This document shows, piece after piece, positions 6,612 to 13,189 of a stretch of DNA of 20,735 bases. The stretch covers positions 1 through 20,735 of the forward strand of contig JAIJEI010000013.1 of assembly GCA_022739095.1 (NCBI GenBank). Reading direction: 5' to 3'. Made by a program: the position numbers and the translations under genes. Under the pieces are notes generated by a model. It had not been told where the DNA came from. It saw only the letters and a list, made by a program, of their open reading frames with translations, and made no database searches. Position 1 is the first letter of the stretch, and the number at the start of each line of letters is the position of its first letter. The stretch is from Bifidobacterium sp. Its GTDB lineage: Bacteria; Actinomycetota; Actinomycetes; Actinomycetales; Bifidobacteriaceae.

Positions 6612-7925
6612 TTACAGCTCGTAGTCCTTGTCCTTGCTTTCCTTGATCAGGAACAGAGCGAGCAGAGCGAGGGCGGCCATGATGGCCATGTACCAGCCCA
6701 CACCGGCAACGCCGAACTTGGAGGCAACCAGGGCCTGGGCGATGGTCGGAGCGAATGCGCCACCGAAGATGGCGGCGAGGTTGTAGCTCAGGCCGGCGCC
6801 GGAGTAGCGCACGTGCACCGGGAACAGCTCAGGCAGGTAGGCGCCGCAGGGGCCGAACAAACCACCCATGATCACGAAGCCGACGCACAGGAAGATCATG
6901 ATGTGGGCGGCGGAGTGCACGAGCAGCATCGGCACGAAGAAGCTGAACACCAAGGCGGCGGCGGTCACGGCAATCATGACCTTCTTGCGGCCCACCTTGT
7001 CGGCGTACACGCAGGAGACCACGATGAAGATGGCGAAGAACACTACGGAGCACATCTGCATGAGCAGGTACTCGCCCTGTTGGAAGCCCAGGCCCTTGAC
7101 GCCGTAGGCCAGCGACCAAGTGCCGAGTACGTAGAACAGGGTGTAGGTGATACCCATGGCCACGGTGCCGAGCACGACTTCCTTCCAGTACGGCAGCAGG
7201 TCGCGTAGCGGGTGCTTGGAGGTGCGCTTCTCTTCAGTGGCCTTCTGGAACACCGGGGTCTCAGACATGCGGGCACGCACGTACAGGCCAATGATTACCA
7301 GCACGGCGGAGCACAGGAACGGGATACGCCAGCCGAAGGCAATCATCTGTTCCTTGCTCAGGTTGGATTCGAGCAGCAGGTTCAGGCCGTAAGCGCAGAA
7401 GAAGCCAATCGGGGCGCCAAGGTTCGGGAAGGAACCGTACAGGGCGCGCTTGTCGGCCGGAGCGTTTTCGGTGGCGACCAGCGCGGCACCGGACCATTCG
7501 CCGGCGAGGCCCACGCCCTGGCAGGCACGGCAGATGCACAGAATCACGACGGACCATGCGCCAATCTGCTCATAACCGGGCAGGCAGCCGACCAGGAAGG
7601 TGGCGATACCCATGGTCATGAGGGCGATAACCAGCGTCTTCTTACGGCCGAGCTTGTCGCCGAAGTGACCGAACAGCATGGAGCCGAACGGGCGGGCAAG
7701 GAACGAAACGGCGAAGGTCACGAAGGCCATCAGCGTGGCGAGGGTCTGGTTGGACTTGGCGACGTCCGTGAAGAAGATCATGCCGAAGTAGCTAGCAGCG
7801 GCAATGGAATAGCAGTAGTTATCGTAGAATTCGATGGCCGTACCGACCATGGAAGCGGCGATGATCTCAGGAACCGAATCCTTCTTCACCGGTTTGGTCA
7901 CAGCCGCGGTTGCACTTGCAGTCAT
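6612..7925 (-). CDS. MFS transporter, metabolite:H+ symporter (MHS) family
   Basis: Twelve-helix proton-coupled symporter of the MHS branch of the major facilitator superfamily, which includes ProP, ShiA, KgtP and CitA. The 437-residue product shows the MHS hallmarks: GTAIEFYDNYCY in helix 1 (28-39), ARPFGSMLFGHFGDKLGRKKTL as the loop 2-3 motif (77-98), GEWSGAALV (142-150), FGWRIPFL before helix 6 (197-204) and SETPVF (221-226). The ATG at 7925 is preceded by GAGGAGAG at ideal distance; the open frame further upstream lies in the structured leader. Substrate cannot be told from sequence. A shikimate- or betaine-type substrate is possible, and nearby DAHP synthase genes make shikimate mildly attractive (inference). 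Confidence 0.9.
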   Translation of the reverse strand: MTASATAAVTKPVKKDSVPEIIAASMVGTAIEFYDNYCYSIAAASYFGMIFFTDVAKSNQTLATLMAFVTFAVSFLARPFGSMLFGHFGDKLGRKKTLVIALMTMGIATFLVGCLPGYEQIGAWSVVILCICRACQGVGLAGEWSGAALVATENAPADKRALYGSFPNLGAPIGFFCAYGLNLLLESNLSKEQMIAFGWRIPFLCSAVLVIIGLYVRARMSETPVFQKATEEKRTSKHPLRDLLPYWKEVVLGTVAMGITYTLFYVLGTWSLAYGVKGLGFQQGEYLLMQMCSVVFFAIFIVVSCVYADKVGRKKVMIAVTAAALVFSFFVPMLLVHSAAHIMIFLCVGFVIMGGLFGPCGAYLPELFPVHVRYSGAGLSYNLAAIFGGAFAPTIAQALVASKFGVAGVGWYMAIMAALALLALFLIKESKDKDYEL

Positions 7926-8098
7926 TTTTCTCTCCTCATGCTGCAGATAAACCCCAGTGCAGCGTGCGCATTGTGTATTCAATGCTTCGCGACGGTGTTG
8001 TCGTCGCTTAACGAATCGAGCACAGCGACTGGCATGCGGGAGAAGAACTGGTACGGCTTGTGGCCCCAGCGATGAACCCCGCACATCGCTGTGCCGAG
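7926..8098 (-). promoter_or_regulatory. Structured 5' leader with mutually exclusive helices (riboswitch-like candidate)
   Basis: On the minus strand the leader can form CAGCGATG/CATCGCTG (8091-8084 with 8074-8067). Alternatively the same 5' segment pairs as GCACAGCGA/TCGCTGTGC (8094-8086 with 8028-8020). The two helices share bases and cannot coexist. Three further perfect 6-bp hairpins follow at 8007-7989, 7985-7968 and 7963-7940, the last ending three bases before the AGGAG of the transporter gene. I recognise no known riboswitch class. Confidence 0.45.
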
Positions 8099-8162
8099 CA
8101 CCGAGTATGGCTCAGGTTATAAGCAATAGTTTGAAAGCGCTCATATAGTGGTCATCATATCC

Positions 8163-8194
8163 AAAACATGGATGGCGGGATGGGCCACCCCGCC
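8163..8194 (-). terminator. Probable terminator of mtnN
   Basis: Two bases after the mtnN stop, GGCGGGGT and ATCCCGCC pair (8 bp with one G-U) around a five-base loop on the minus strand. The tail AUCCAUGUUUUGG is only moderately U-rich, so efficiency is uncertain. Confidence 0.6.
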
Positions 8195-8196
8195 GA

Positions 8197-8910
8197 TTAC
8201 AGGCGCTTGACGATGTCGACAGCCAGACGGGCGGCGGTATCGGCGTATTCGGAGATGTCGAACTCCTTGAACACCTCGTAATCGGTGTCGGCGTTGTCCG
8301 ACAGAGCACGAATCACCAGTGCGGGCACATCGTTGCGCGCGGCCACCTGGGCCACGGCGGCGCCTTCCATCTCCACGGCGTCAGCCCCGGTGAGACGAAT
8401 GACCTCTTCGACCTTTTGTGGCGTGTCCACGAAGTAGTTGCCGGAGGCGATGATACCGGTGATGTGGGTAATGCCCGCATTGGCAAGCGCCTCGTCGGCA
8501 ACTTCCAGCAGACGGTCATCAGAGTGGAATTCCTCCACCGGAGCGTCCGCAGTGCCGGGCTTCCACTGGCCTACGAGCCGCATGTCAGTGTCGAGGTAGC
8601 GCAGGGTGCCGCCGAGCATCACGTCGTTGATGTGCAGGTGGGTGTTGAGGTTGCCGGCGATGCCGCTGAAAATCACGGCGTCTGGGACGAACTCGTCAAT
8701 CAGCAACTGCGTGGTGGCGGCCGCATTGACTAGCCCCATGCCGCCTACCGTTGCGGCAACCTTGATGACGTCAGAGCCGAAGGAGTCGACCGTGCCGGAC
8801 ACGATGTCAAGACTGCCTTTGGCGGTGTGCGTCACATGCGTGAGCGATTTGGCGATCAGCGCCACTTCCTCATCCAATGCTCCAATAATAGCTACAGTTT
8901 TCATACCCAT
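8197..8910 (-). CDS. mtnN: 5'-methylthioadenosine/S-adenosylhomocysteine nucleosidase
   Basis: Cytosolic nucleosidase that cleaves MTA and SAH to adenine plus the thioribosyl product, clearing inhibitory by-products of SAM use and feeding the activated methyl cycle. The 237-residue product has the family length. It carries IIGALDEEV near the start, with E15 matching the catalytic acid E12 of the E. coli enzyme, and GGMGLVNAA (56-64). It also has VEMEGAAVAQVA with E182, and ALSDNAD with the catalytic D205. The ATG at 8910 was chosen because AAAGGA lies at good distance; an internal ATG at 8904 would be too far. It lies downstream of aroF copy 1 with a palindromic repeat between them, so read-through from aroF is possible. 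Confidence 0.96.
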   Translation of the reverse strand: MGMKTVAIIGALDEEVALIAKSLTHVTHTAKGSLDIVSGTVDSFGSDVIKVAATVGGMGLVNAAATTQLLIDEFVPDAVIFSGIAGNLNTHLHINDVMLGGTLRYLDTDMRLVGQWKPGTADAPVEEFHSDDRLLEVADEALANAGITHITGIIASGNYFVDTPQKVEEVIRLTGADAVEMEGAAVAQVAARNDVPALVIRALSDNADTDYEVFKEFDISEYADTAARLAVDIVKRL

Positions 8911-8935
8911 GCGTAAGTTCCTTTCACGACTGTTC

Positions 8936-8983
8936 GGCTCCCCTTGTCAGGGGAGCTGGCCGCCGAATGGCGGGCTGAGGGGT
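8936..8983 (+). repeat. Intergenic palindromic repeat, copy A
   Basis: It begins GGCTCCCCT-TGTC-AGGGGAGC (perfect 8-bp stem 8937-8944 with 8949-8956), continues with an inner CGCC-GAAT-GGCG hairpin, and ends CTGAGGGGT. Diverged copies occur at 15626-15677 and 17661-17709. The layout resembles a family of small palindromic repeats I recall from gut bacteria including bifidobacteria; no search was made. Confidence 0.6.
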
Positions 8984-9030
8984 AGTCAGACGTTTCGTTA
9001 CATTGCTCCCGCGAGAGCCGATGACGCAAC

Positions 9031-10263
9031 TCAGTGCCAACGCCGCGTGGCCACGGCTTCCGCAAGCTCGCGCAGCAAGGCCTCGGTATCTTCCCAGCTG
9101 ATGCACTTGTCGGTAATCGACTTGCCATAGACCAGCTGATCAAGCGGCGCGGCCTTCTGATTGCCTCCTTCAATAAAGCTTTCCATCATGATGCCGGTAA
9201 TGCCCTGTTCGCCAGCTGCAATTCTGCTGGCAATATTGCGCACGACTTCGGCCTGACGATGTTCGTCCTTGCCGGAGTTGCCGTGCGAACAGTCAACAAT
9301 CAGACCATGCGAGGCTGCGGATTCAGCGGGCATTTCGGCGCGTACGTCTTCCATGGCTTTGGCCACGGACTCGGCATCGTAGTTCGGGCCGTGAATCGAG
9401 CCGCGCAACACCACATGGCAGTCCGGGTTGCCAAGGGTTTCGACCGCGCAGGCACGCCCCAGATGGTCGATGCCGAAGAACGTGTGCTGCTGGGCGGCGG
9501 CAAAGCAACCGTTCACTGCCGCCTTCACCGAGCCATCAGTGGCGTTCTTGAAGCCGACCGGCATGGAAAGTCCACTGGCCAGCTGACGGTGGATCTGGCT
9601 TTCCGTGTTGCGCGCGCCAATGGCGCCCCAGCTCACCGCGTCCGAGATGAACTGCGGGCTGGTGGGCTCAAGGAATTCCGTGGCGGCCGCCAATCCTTCC
9701 TTCAGCACACCAAGCAGAGTCTTGCGCGCAAGCAGAAGACCTTTACGAATATTGTGGCTGCCATCGATATCCGGGTCGTTGATCAGCCCCTTCCAGCCAA
9801 TGGTGGTGCGAGGCTTCTCGAAGTACACGCGCATGACGATGAGCAGCTGCTCGCCGAGCTCGTCCTTCAGCCTGGCCAATCGGTGCGCGTAGTCCAACGC
9901 GGCTTTCGGGTCATGGACCGAACATGGGCCGACGATGACCAGCAGTCGGTCGTCCTGGCCGTAGAGGCATGCGCGGATTTCGTCGCGCGAGTAGGCGACG
10001 ATTTCCTGAGCCTGATCGGTCAGCGGGAGCTCAGCGAGCACTTGCGCGGGCGTGGGCAGCGGCTCCAACTCCAATACGCGACGGTTGATGATACGACTGA
10101 CACCCACCTGATCTTCCCAACGCGGCACATCAGTGGCAACAAGCGGGTTCTTTCCCTCCCCCATCGCCTGACGAATGGCGCGAAGCTCTTCTGGGGTGTT
10201 CAACGGCTGCGGCCCGACTTGCAACGGATGCAGCGAATGTGCTGCTTCCTCCTGCTGCTGCAT
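9031..10263 (-). CDS. Class I 3-deoxy-7-phosphoheptulonate (DAHP) synthase, copy 1 (AroG/AroF type)
   Basis: Condenses phosphoenolpyruvate with erythrose 4-phosphate, the first step of the shikimate pathway to Phe, Tyr and Trp. The 410-residue protein is longer than E. coli AroG (350) because of an N-terminal extension of about 55 residues. Residues matching the known active site are present: metal-binding C114 in GPCSVHDP, R145 and K150 in RVYFEKPRTT, R218 in GARNTESQ, K239 in VGFKN, R287, H327, E361 in MMESF and D385 in SITDKC. The C-terminal stretch (SITDKCISWEDTEALL) is very like AroG. The ATG at 10263 follows AAGGAGAG. Part of that ribosome site is paired in a leader hairpin, and a short Tyr/Trp-rich frame precedes it. 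Which amino acid inhibits the enzyme cannot be told from sequence. Confidence 0.95.
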   Translation of the reverse strand: MQQQEEAAHSLHPLQVGPQPLNTPEELRAIRQAMGEGKNPLVATDVPRWEDQVGVSRIINRRVLELEPLPTPAQVLAELPLTDQAQEIVAYSRDEIRACLYGQDDRLLVIVGPCSVHDPKAALDYAHRLARLKDELGEQLLIVMRVYFEKPRTTIGWKGLINDPDIDGSHNIRKGLLLARKTLLGVLKEGLAAATEFLEPTSPQFISDAVSWGAIGARNTESQIHRQLASGLSMPVGFKNATDGSVKAAVNGCFAAAQQHTFFGIDHLGRACAVETLGNPDCHVVLRGSIHGPNYDAESVAKAMEDVRAEMPAESAASHGLIVDCSHGNSGKDEHRQAEVVRNIASRIAAGEQGITGIMMESFIEGGNQKAAPLDQLVYGKSITDKCISWEDTEALLRELAEAVATRRWH

Positions 10264-10272
10264 AACATCTCT

Positions 10273-10297
10273 CCTTGGGTCAGTATCTCTCCCAAGG
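10273..10297 (-). promoter_or_regulatory. Shine-Dalgarno-sequestering hairpin in the aroF copy 1 leader
   Basis: On the minus strand CCTTGGG (10297-10291) pairs perfectly with CCCAAGG (10279-10273) across 11 bases. The second arm holds the first four bases of the AAGGAG ribosome site (10276-10271). The first arm lies inside the short frame at 10280-10309, over its Pro-Trp codons. Confidence 0.5.
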
Positions 10298-10309
10298 ATA
10301 AGGTGTCAC
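10280..10309 (-). CDS. Candidate aromatic leader peptide upstream of DAHP synthase copy 1
   Basis: A GTG at 10309 opens a nine-codon frame, MTPYPWERY, ended by TGA at 10280; three of nine residues are aromatic. The stop lies 17 bases before the DAHP synthase start. A ribosome held at the Trp or final Tyr codon would cover the 5' arm of the hairpin at 10273-10297 and so free the downstream ribosome site. No Shine-Dalgarno site precedes the GTG. A TATAGT box lies 11 bases upstream (10326-10321), so a nearly leaderless start is conceivable. The frame is very short and could be chance. Confidence 0.35.
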   Translation of the reverse strand: MTPYPWERY

Positions 10310-10320
10310 GGGAACAAACC

Positions 10321-10326
10321 ACTATA
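10321..10326 (-). promoter_or_regulatory. Candidate -10 box for DAHP synthase copy 1
   Basis: TATAGT on the minus strand, within TAAATATAGT, just downstream of the terminator of the other copy. No convincing -35 hexamer is seen. Use of this box would give a leader of roughly 50 bases that includes the hairpin and leader frame. Confidence 0.4.
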
Positions 10327-10339
10327 TTTACTGTCATTT

Positions 10340-10382
10340 GCAAAAAACGCTCACTGAGACTTACTCAGTGAGCGTTTTTTGC
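10340..10382 (-). terminator. Strong symmetric terminator between the two DAHP synthase genes
   Basis: Perfect 19-bp inverted repeat (10340-10358 with 10364-10382) with a five-base loop. The core stem is flanked by an A6 and a T6 run, so it can terminate in both directions. It lies ten bases after the stop of copy 2 and separates the two paralogues transcriptionally. Confidence 0.95.
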
Positions 10383-10392
10383 AATAGCACAG

Positions 10393-11526
10393 TTATTTAG
10401 CGGCGCGGCGAGCGGTGACGGCGTCGGCCAGCGTGTGCAGTAGCTCGTTGGTGCGCTCCCACGGCACGCAGGAGTCGGTGACGGACTGGCCATAGACCAG
10501 CTGGTCGAGCGGGGCCGGCTTTTGGTGACCACCGACCAAGAAGCTTTCCATCATTACGCCGGTGATGCCTTGTTCGCCGTGCGCCAGGCGCTCGGCGATC
10601 TCTTCGATGACTTCGGCTTCGCGGTTTTCGTCTTTGCCGCAGTTGCCATGGGCGGCATCGATGACGAGGCCATGCTGGCTCGGGCCGGACGCTTTGGAGA
10701 CCTTGAGGTCTTCCAGAGCCTGACGTACGGATTCGGCATCGTAGTTCGGGCCGTGGCTGGAGCCGCGCAGAACCAGATGGCAATCCGGGTTGCCTTTGGT
10801 CTCAGCGGAAATCACGCGACCGTCCAAGTTAATGGACAGGAAGTGATGCTCGAAGCCGGCCGCGAAACAAGAATCGGCGGCGGCCTTGATGGAACCGTCG
10901 GTGGAGTTCTTGAAGCCCACCGGCATGGACAGGCCACTGGCCAGTTCGCGGTGGACCTGGGATTCGGTGTTACGCGCGCCGATGGCACCCCAGCTGATCG
11001 CGTCGCAGATGTACTGCGGGGTGATGGGGTCAAGCCATTCGGTGGCAGCGGGCAGGCCGAGGCTCAGCACGTCGGTGAGCACCTTGCGGGCCAGCCACAT
11101 GCCCTTACGAATATTGAAGCGACCATCCAAATCGGGGTCGTTGATGAGGCCCTTCCAGCCGATGGTAGTGCGCGGCTTCTCGAAGTACACGCGCATCACG
11201 ATCACGAGTCGGTCTTCCAACTCGCGCTTGACGGCGGCCAACTTTTCTGCGTATTCGTGCGCGGCTTTCGGGTCATGGATTGAGCAGGGGCCCACGATGA
11301 CGAGCAGTCGGTCGTCGCGGCCGTTGAGCACGTCGCGGATTTCCTGACGCGAGTGAAGCACGAGTTCGCTCATCTCATCGGTGAGCGGCTGTTCCTTGAG
11401 GAAAGCACGCGGCGCGGGAATGGGGTCAAGCTGACGAATGTTGACATCGACGGTCTCGGGAAAGACGGCCTGCTCCCCCAAACGACGTTCATCATCGGAA
11501 CTATCCGGACCACGTAGTGCTGCCAT
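10393..11526 (-). CDS. Class I DAHP synthase, copy 2 (AroG/AroF type)
   Basis: Second shikimate-pathway entry enzyme, a clear paralogue of the neighbouring copy. The 377-residue product keeps the same catalytic set: C81 in GPCSIHDP, R112 and K117 in RVYFEKPRTT, R185 in GARNTESQ, K206 in VGFKN, R254, H293, E327 in MMESF and D351 in SVTDSC. Its N-terminus is about 33 residues shorter than copy 1 and differs completely at the far end, and its C-terminus reads PWERTNELL where copy 1 reads SWEDTEALL. Such differences often mark isozymes with different feedback inhibitors (known for E. coli AroF/G/H; inference here). The ATG at 11526 is preceded by AAAGGAG at seven bases. Confidence 0.95.
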   Translation of the reverse strand: MAALRGPDSSDDERRLGEQAVFPETVDVNIRQLDPIPAPRAFLKEQPLTDEMSELVLHSRQEIRDVLNGRDDRLLVIVGPCSIHDPKAAHEYAEKLAAVKRELEDRLVIVMRVYFEKPRTTIGWKGLINDPDLDGRFNIRKGMWLARKVLTDVLSLGLPAATEWLDPITPQYICDAISWGAIGARNTESQVHRELASGLSMPVGFKNSTDGSIKAAADSCFAAGFEHHFLSINLDGRVISAETKGNPDCHLVLRGSSHGPNYDAESVRQALEDLKVSKASGPSQHGLVIDAAHGNCGKDENREAEVIEEIAERLAHGEQGITGVMMESFLVGGHQKPAPLDQLVYGQSVTDSCVPWERTNELLHTLADAVTARRAAK

Positions 11527-11561
11527 TGCTCGACTCCTTTCCTTGTATACGACTATAAGTC

Positions 11562-11729
11562 GGGCCTTGCGTGCATGTTGCGCGAAGGCCCAACTATAGC
11601 AGCTATCAGGCCAATGCTCTCCGAGCCCTTGCGATTATGGACCCGCCTGCGGCGAGGCTCAATGCTGCCTTCGGCGTCCCTCACGGTCTGTCGCCTCAGG
11701 CGCTTTGGGCCGATGCACGCTTCGCGTGC
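11562..11729 (-). repeat. Array of small hairpins between pepC and DAHP synthase copy 2
   Basis: The 202-base gap contains a row of short stems, mostly with three-base loops. From the pepC side on the minus strand these are GCACGC-GAA-GCGTGC (11729-11715, touching the pepC stop), CGCC-TGA-GGCG (11702-11692), GCC-GAA-GGC (11675-11667) and CTCGCC-GCA-GGCGGG (11656-11642). Then come GCTC-GGA-GAGC (11626-11616), ATAGC-T-GCTAT (11606-11596) and a GGGCCTT/AAGGCCC pair (11591-11562). None has a U-tail. Promoter boxes for the DAHP synthase gene are not clear. Confidence 0.45.
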
Positions 11730-13075
11730 TACTTGGCCAGCGCGCCCATCGGGTCCCATGCGGGGAGCATGATGGCTGGCTCTTCGAGGGCCTTCTGGTA
11801 TTCCTCGGGCAACAGGGCCTTCGGGACGGCTACCTCGTAGACGTATTCGGTGAACCAGTCGTCGGACATGGTGAAGTAGCCCTTGTCGGCGATCTTGGTG
11901 CCCCAGGAGTTCTCCACGCGCCAGCGGCGGGTGGAACCGTCGTCGGCCACGTCAACGCCGGCGAAAGCCATGGCGTGGTTCATGGCGGAGTCGCCGAAGC
12001 GCACGCGGGCTTCCTTGTCCAGATCGAAGTCCACATCGTACACGCGACCGTACTCGAACAGGTCGGTGGCCCAAGCGCCGTTCTCACGGTCCATGAACGG
12101 GTGGCAATCGGCACCGAACCACACCGGAATGCCCTGCTCAACGAGAATCTGCTTGACGCAATCCTTCATGAACTGGTTCGGCACGTTGAGGTACTCGGTG
12201 GCGTCGCCGCCAGCCACATTGCCGAGGTGCTCGATGCCGATCTTCTTGCCCTTGGCGTGCTCAGTGCGCGGATCGTCCACCAGGCACACGTAGTCTTCCA
12301 GATCAGCCGGGCCCACGTACTTCTTCCAGAACTCAACCGGCGTAATCTCGCCGTCGCGGTGGAATTCGCCGTCCTTGTCGGTCCACTCCCAGTCGAAGGA
12401 GACCGGCGGCTCGCCCAAGTGAATGGTCAGAATGCGGTGGCCGGCAGCGGTGGCATCGGCAATAATAGCCTCGACCTTGGCAGCGTCGCCGTCAGCGGCG
12501 TACATGTGCGCCACGGCGGTGTGCAGCATGTGGCGCAGCTGGGTGTTCATCTCACCGGTGTTCTTGGAGGATTCGGTCTCCGGGAACAGGTCCTTGGGCA
12601 CGGCACCGTACTTCTTGTACACGTTCATGGCCATGGTCCACTGGCCGCCATCGCCCATCACGTCGGCGAGCAGGTGCTGCATCAGGCGGGAGTCGGAAGG
12701 CTCGCCGGCAGCCACCAGAGCGGCCACATCCTTAAGGAAGTAGTTGACGCGCTCCAGCTTGTCGTAGTACATCGCGTAGTTCTGGGAGAACTCGAACTCC
12801 TTCAAGTTCATGTTCTTCTTGGCCACGAAACGGGCCACGTTCAGGGAGCTGAACAGCCAGCAGCGGCCGGAGCGATCCTGATGGGTGGCTTCGCCGTTGT
12901 CAACGATGGTGGAGAAACGACGCTGCATCAGGCGAGCGCGGTCGTAATTGCGAGCCACCTTGTCGATGCCGGCGGCGGTCACCGCGTTCATGGCCAGACG
13001 GTTGGTGCCGCTCTGTGCGAAATCGCCGCGCAGGGTATTCAATGCTTCGCCGGTCAGAGGCGTCAATTCACTCAT
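11729..13075 (-). CDS. pepC: Aminopeptidase C (bleomycin hydrolase family, peptidase C1B)
   Basis: Cytosolic papain-fold cysteine aminopeptidase that trims N-terminal residues from peptides, normally as a hexameric barrel. The 448-residue length is typical. The catalytic triad is visible: Cys72 in DRSGRCWLFSSLN, His367 in AMNHAMAF and Asn389 in VENSWG; the Gln of the oxyanion hole is Q66 in THQDRSG. There is no signal peptide, which fits a cytosolic enzyme. The ATG at 13075 has AGAAGGAG six bases upstream. The C-terminus ends in Ala-Lys; in this family the C-terminal residues reach into the active site and limit access to exopeptidase action (known for the family). It stands alone, flanked by hairpins on both sides. 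Confidence 0.96.
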   Translation of the reverse strand: MSELTPLTGEALNTLRGDFAQSGTNRLAMNAVTAAGIDKVARNYDRARLMQRRFSTIVDNGEATHQDRSGRCWLFSSLNVARFVAKKNMNLKEFEFSQNYAMYYDKLERVNYFLKDVAALVAAGEPSDSRLMQHLLADVMGDGGQWTMAMNVYKKYGAVPKDLFPETESSKNTGEMNTQLRHMLHTAVAHMYAADGDAAKVEAIIADATAAGHRILTIHLGEPPVSFDWEWTDKDGEFHRDGEITPVEFWKKYVGPADLEDYVCLVDDPRTEHAKGKKIGIEHLGNVAGGDATEYLNVPNQFMKDCVKQILVEQGIPVWFGADCHPFMDRENGAWATDLFEYGRVYDVDFDLDKEARVRFGDSAMNHAMAFAGVDVADDGSTRRWRVENSWGTKIADKGYFTMSDDWFTEYVYEVAVPKALLPEEYQKALEEPAIMLPAWDPMGALAK

Positions 13076-13123
13076 GTCATACTCCTTCTGTGATGGTGCG
13101 CTTGTGGCGCAGATTCAAACGAA

Positions 13124-13156
13124 TACGGCACCTGGCTCGAAAGCGCAGGTGCCGTA
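13124..13156 (-). terminator. Probable terminator downstream of the DivIVA-like gene
   Basis: Eleven-base arms TACGGCACCTG and CAGGTGCCGTA pair perfectly, with an inner GCT-CGAA-AGC stem extending the hairpin. The minus-strand tail UUCGUUUG is weakly U-rich. It lies 33 bases after the DivIVA-like stop and just before pepC. Confidence 0.65.
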
Positions 13157-13189
13157 ATTCTTACCGCTAGTAGTCTAATCGAAGGCCTG

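Noticed and set aside
7926..8084. 53-codon N-terminal extension of the MHS transporter
   Set aside because: The ATG at 7925 has an excellent GAGGAG site and gives the normal family start. The extension covers the structured leader and reads Arg/Cys-rich.
8911..9030. Terminator between DAHP synthase copy 1 and mtnN
   Set aside because: The strong hairpin at 8937-8956 has no U-run on either strand and belongs to the repeat family instead.
9034..10371. Plus-strand open frame of 445 codons opposite DAHP synthase copy 1
   Set aside because: It mirrors the real gene, has no recognisable domain or ribosome site, and runs through the terminator at 10340-10382.
10340..10382. The 19-bp inverted repeat as an insertion-sequence end or attachment site
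   Set aside because: The A- and T-runs flanking a GC stem next to a stop codon are typical of a bidirectional terminator, and no transposase or integrase is present.
11527..11728. T-box or Trp attenuator before DAHP synthase copy 2
   Set aside because: No T-box core sequence, no U-tailed antiterminator/terminator pair and no short frame rich in aromatic codons was found there.
11705..13093. Plus-strand open frame of 462 codons opposite pepC
   Set aside because: Antisense shadow of a complete pepC whose catalytic triad is intact; its His/Val/Gly-rich composition is not protein-like.
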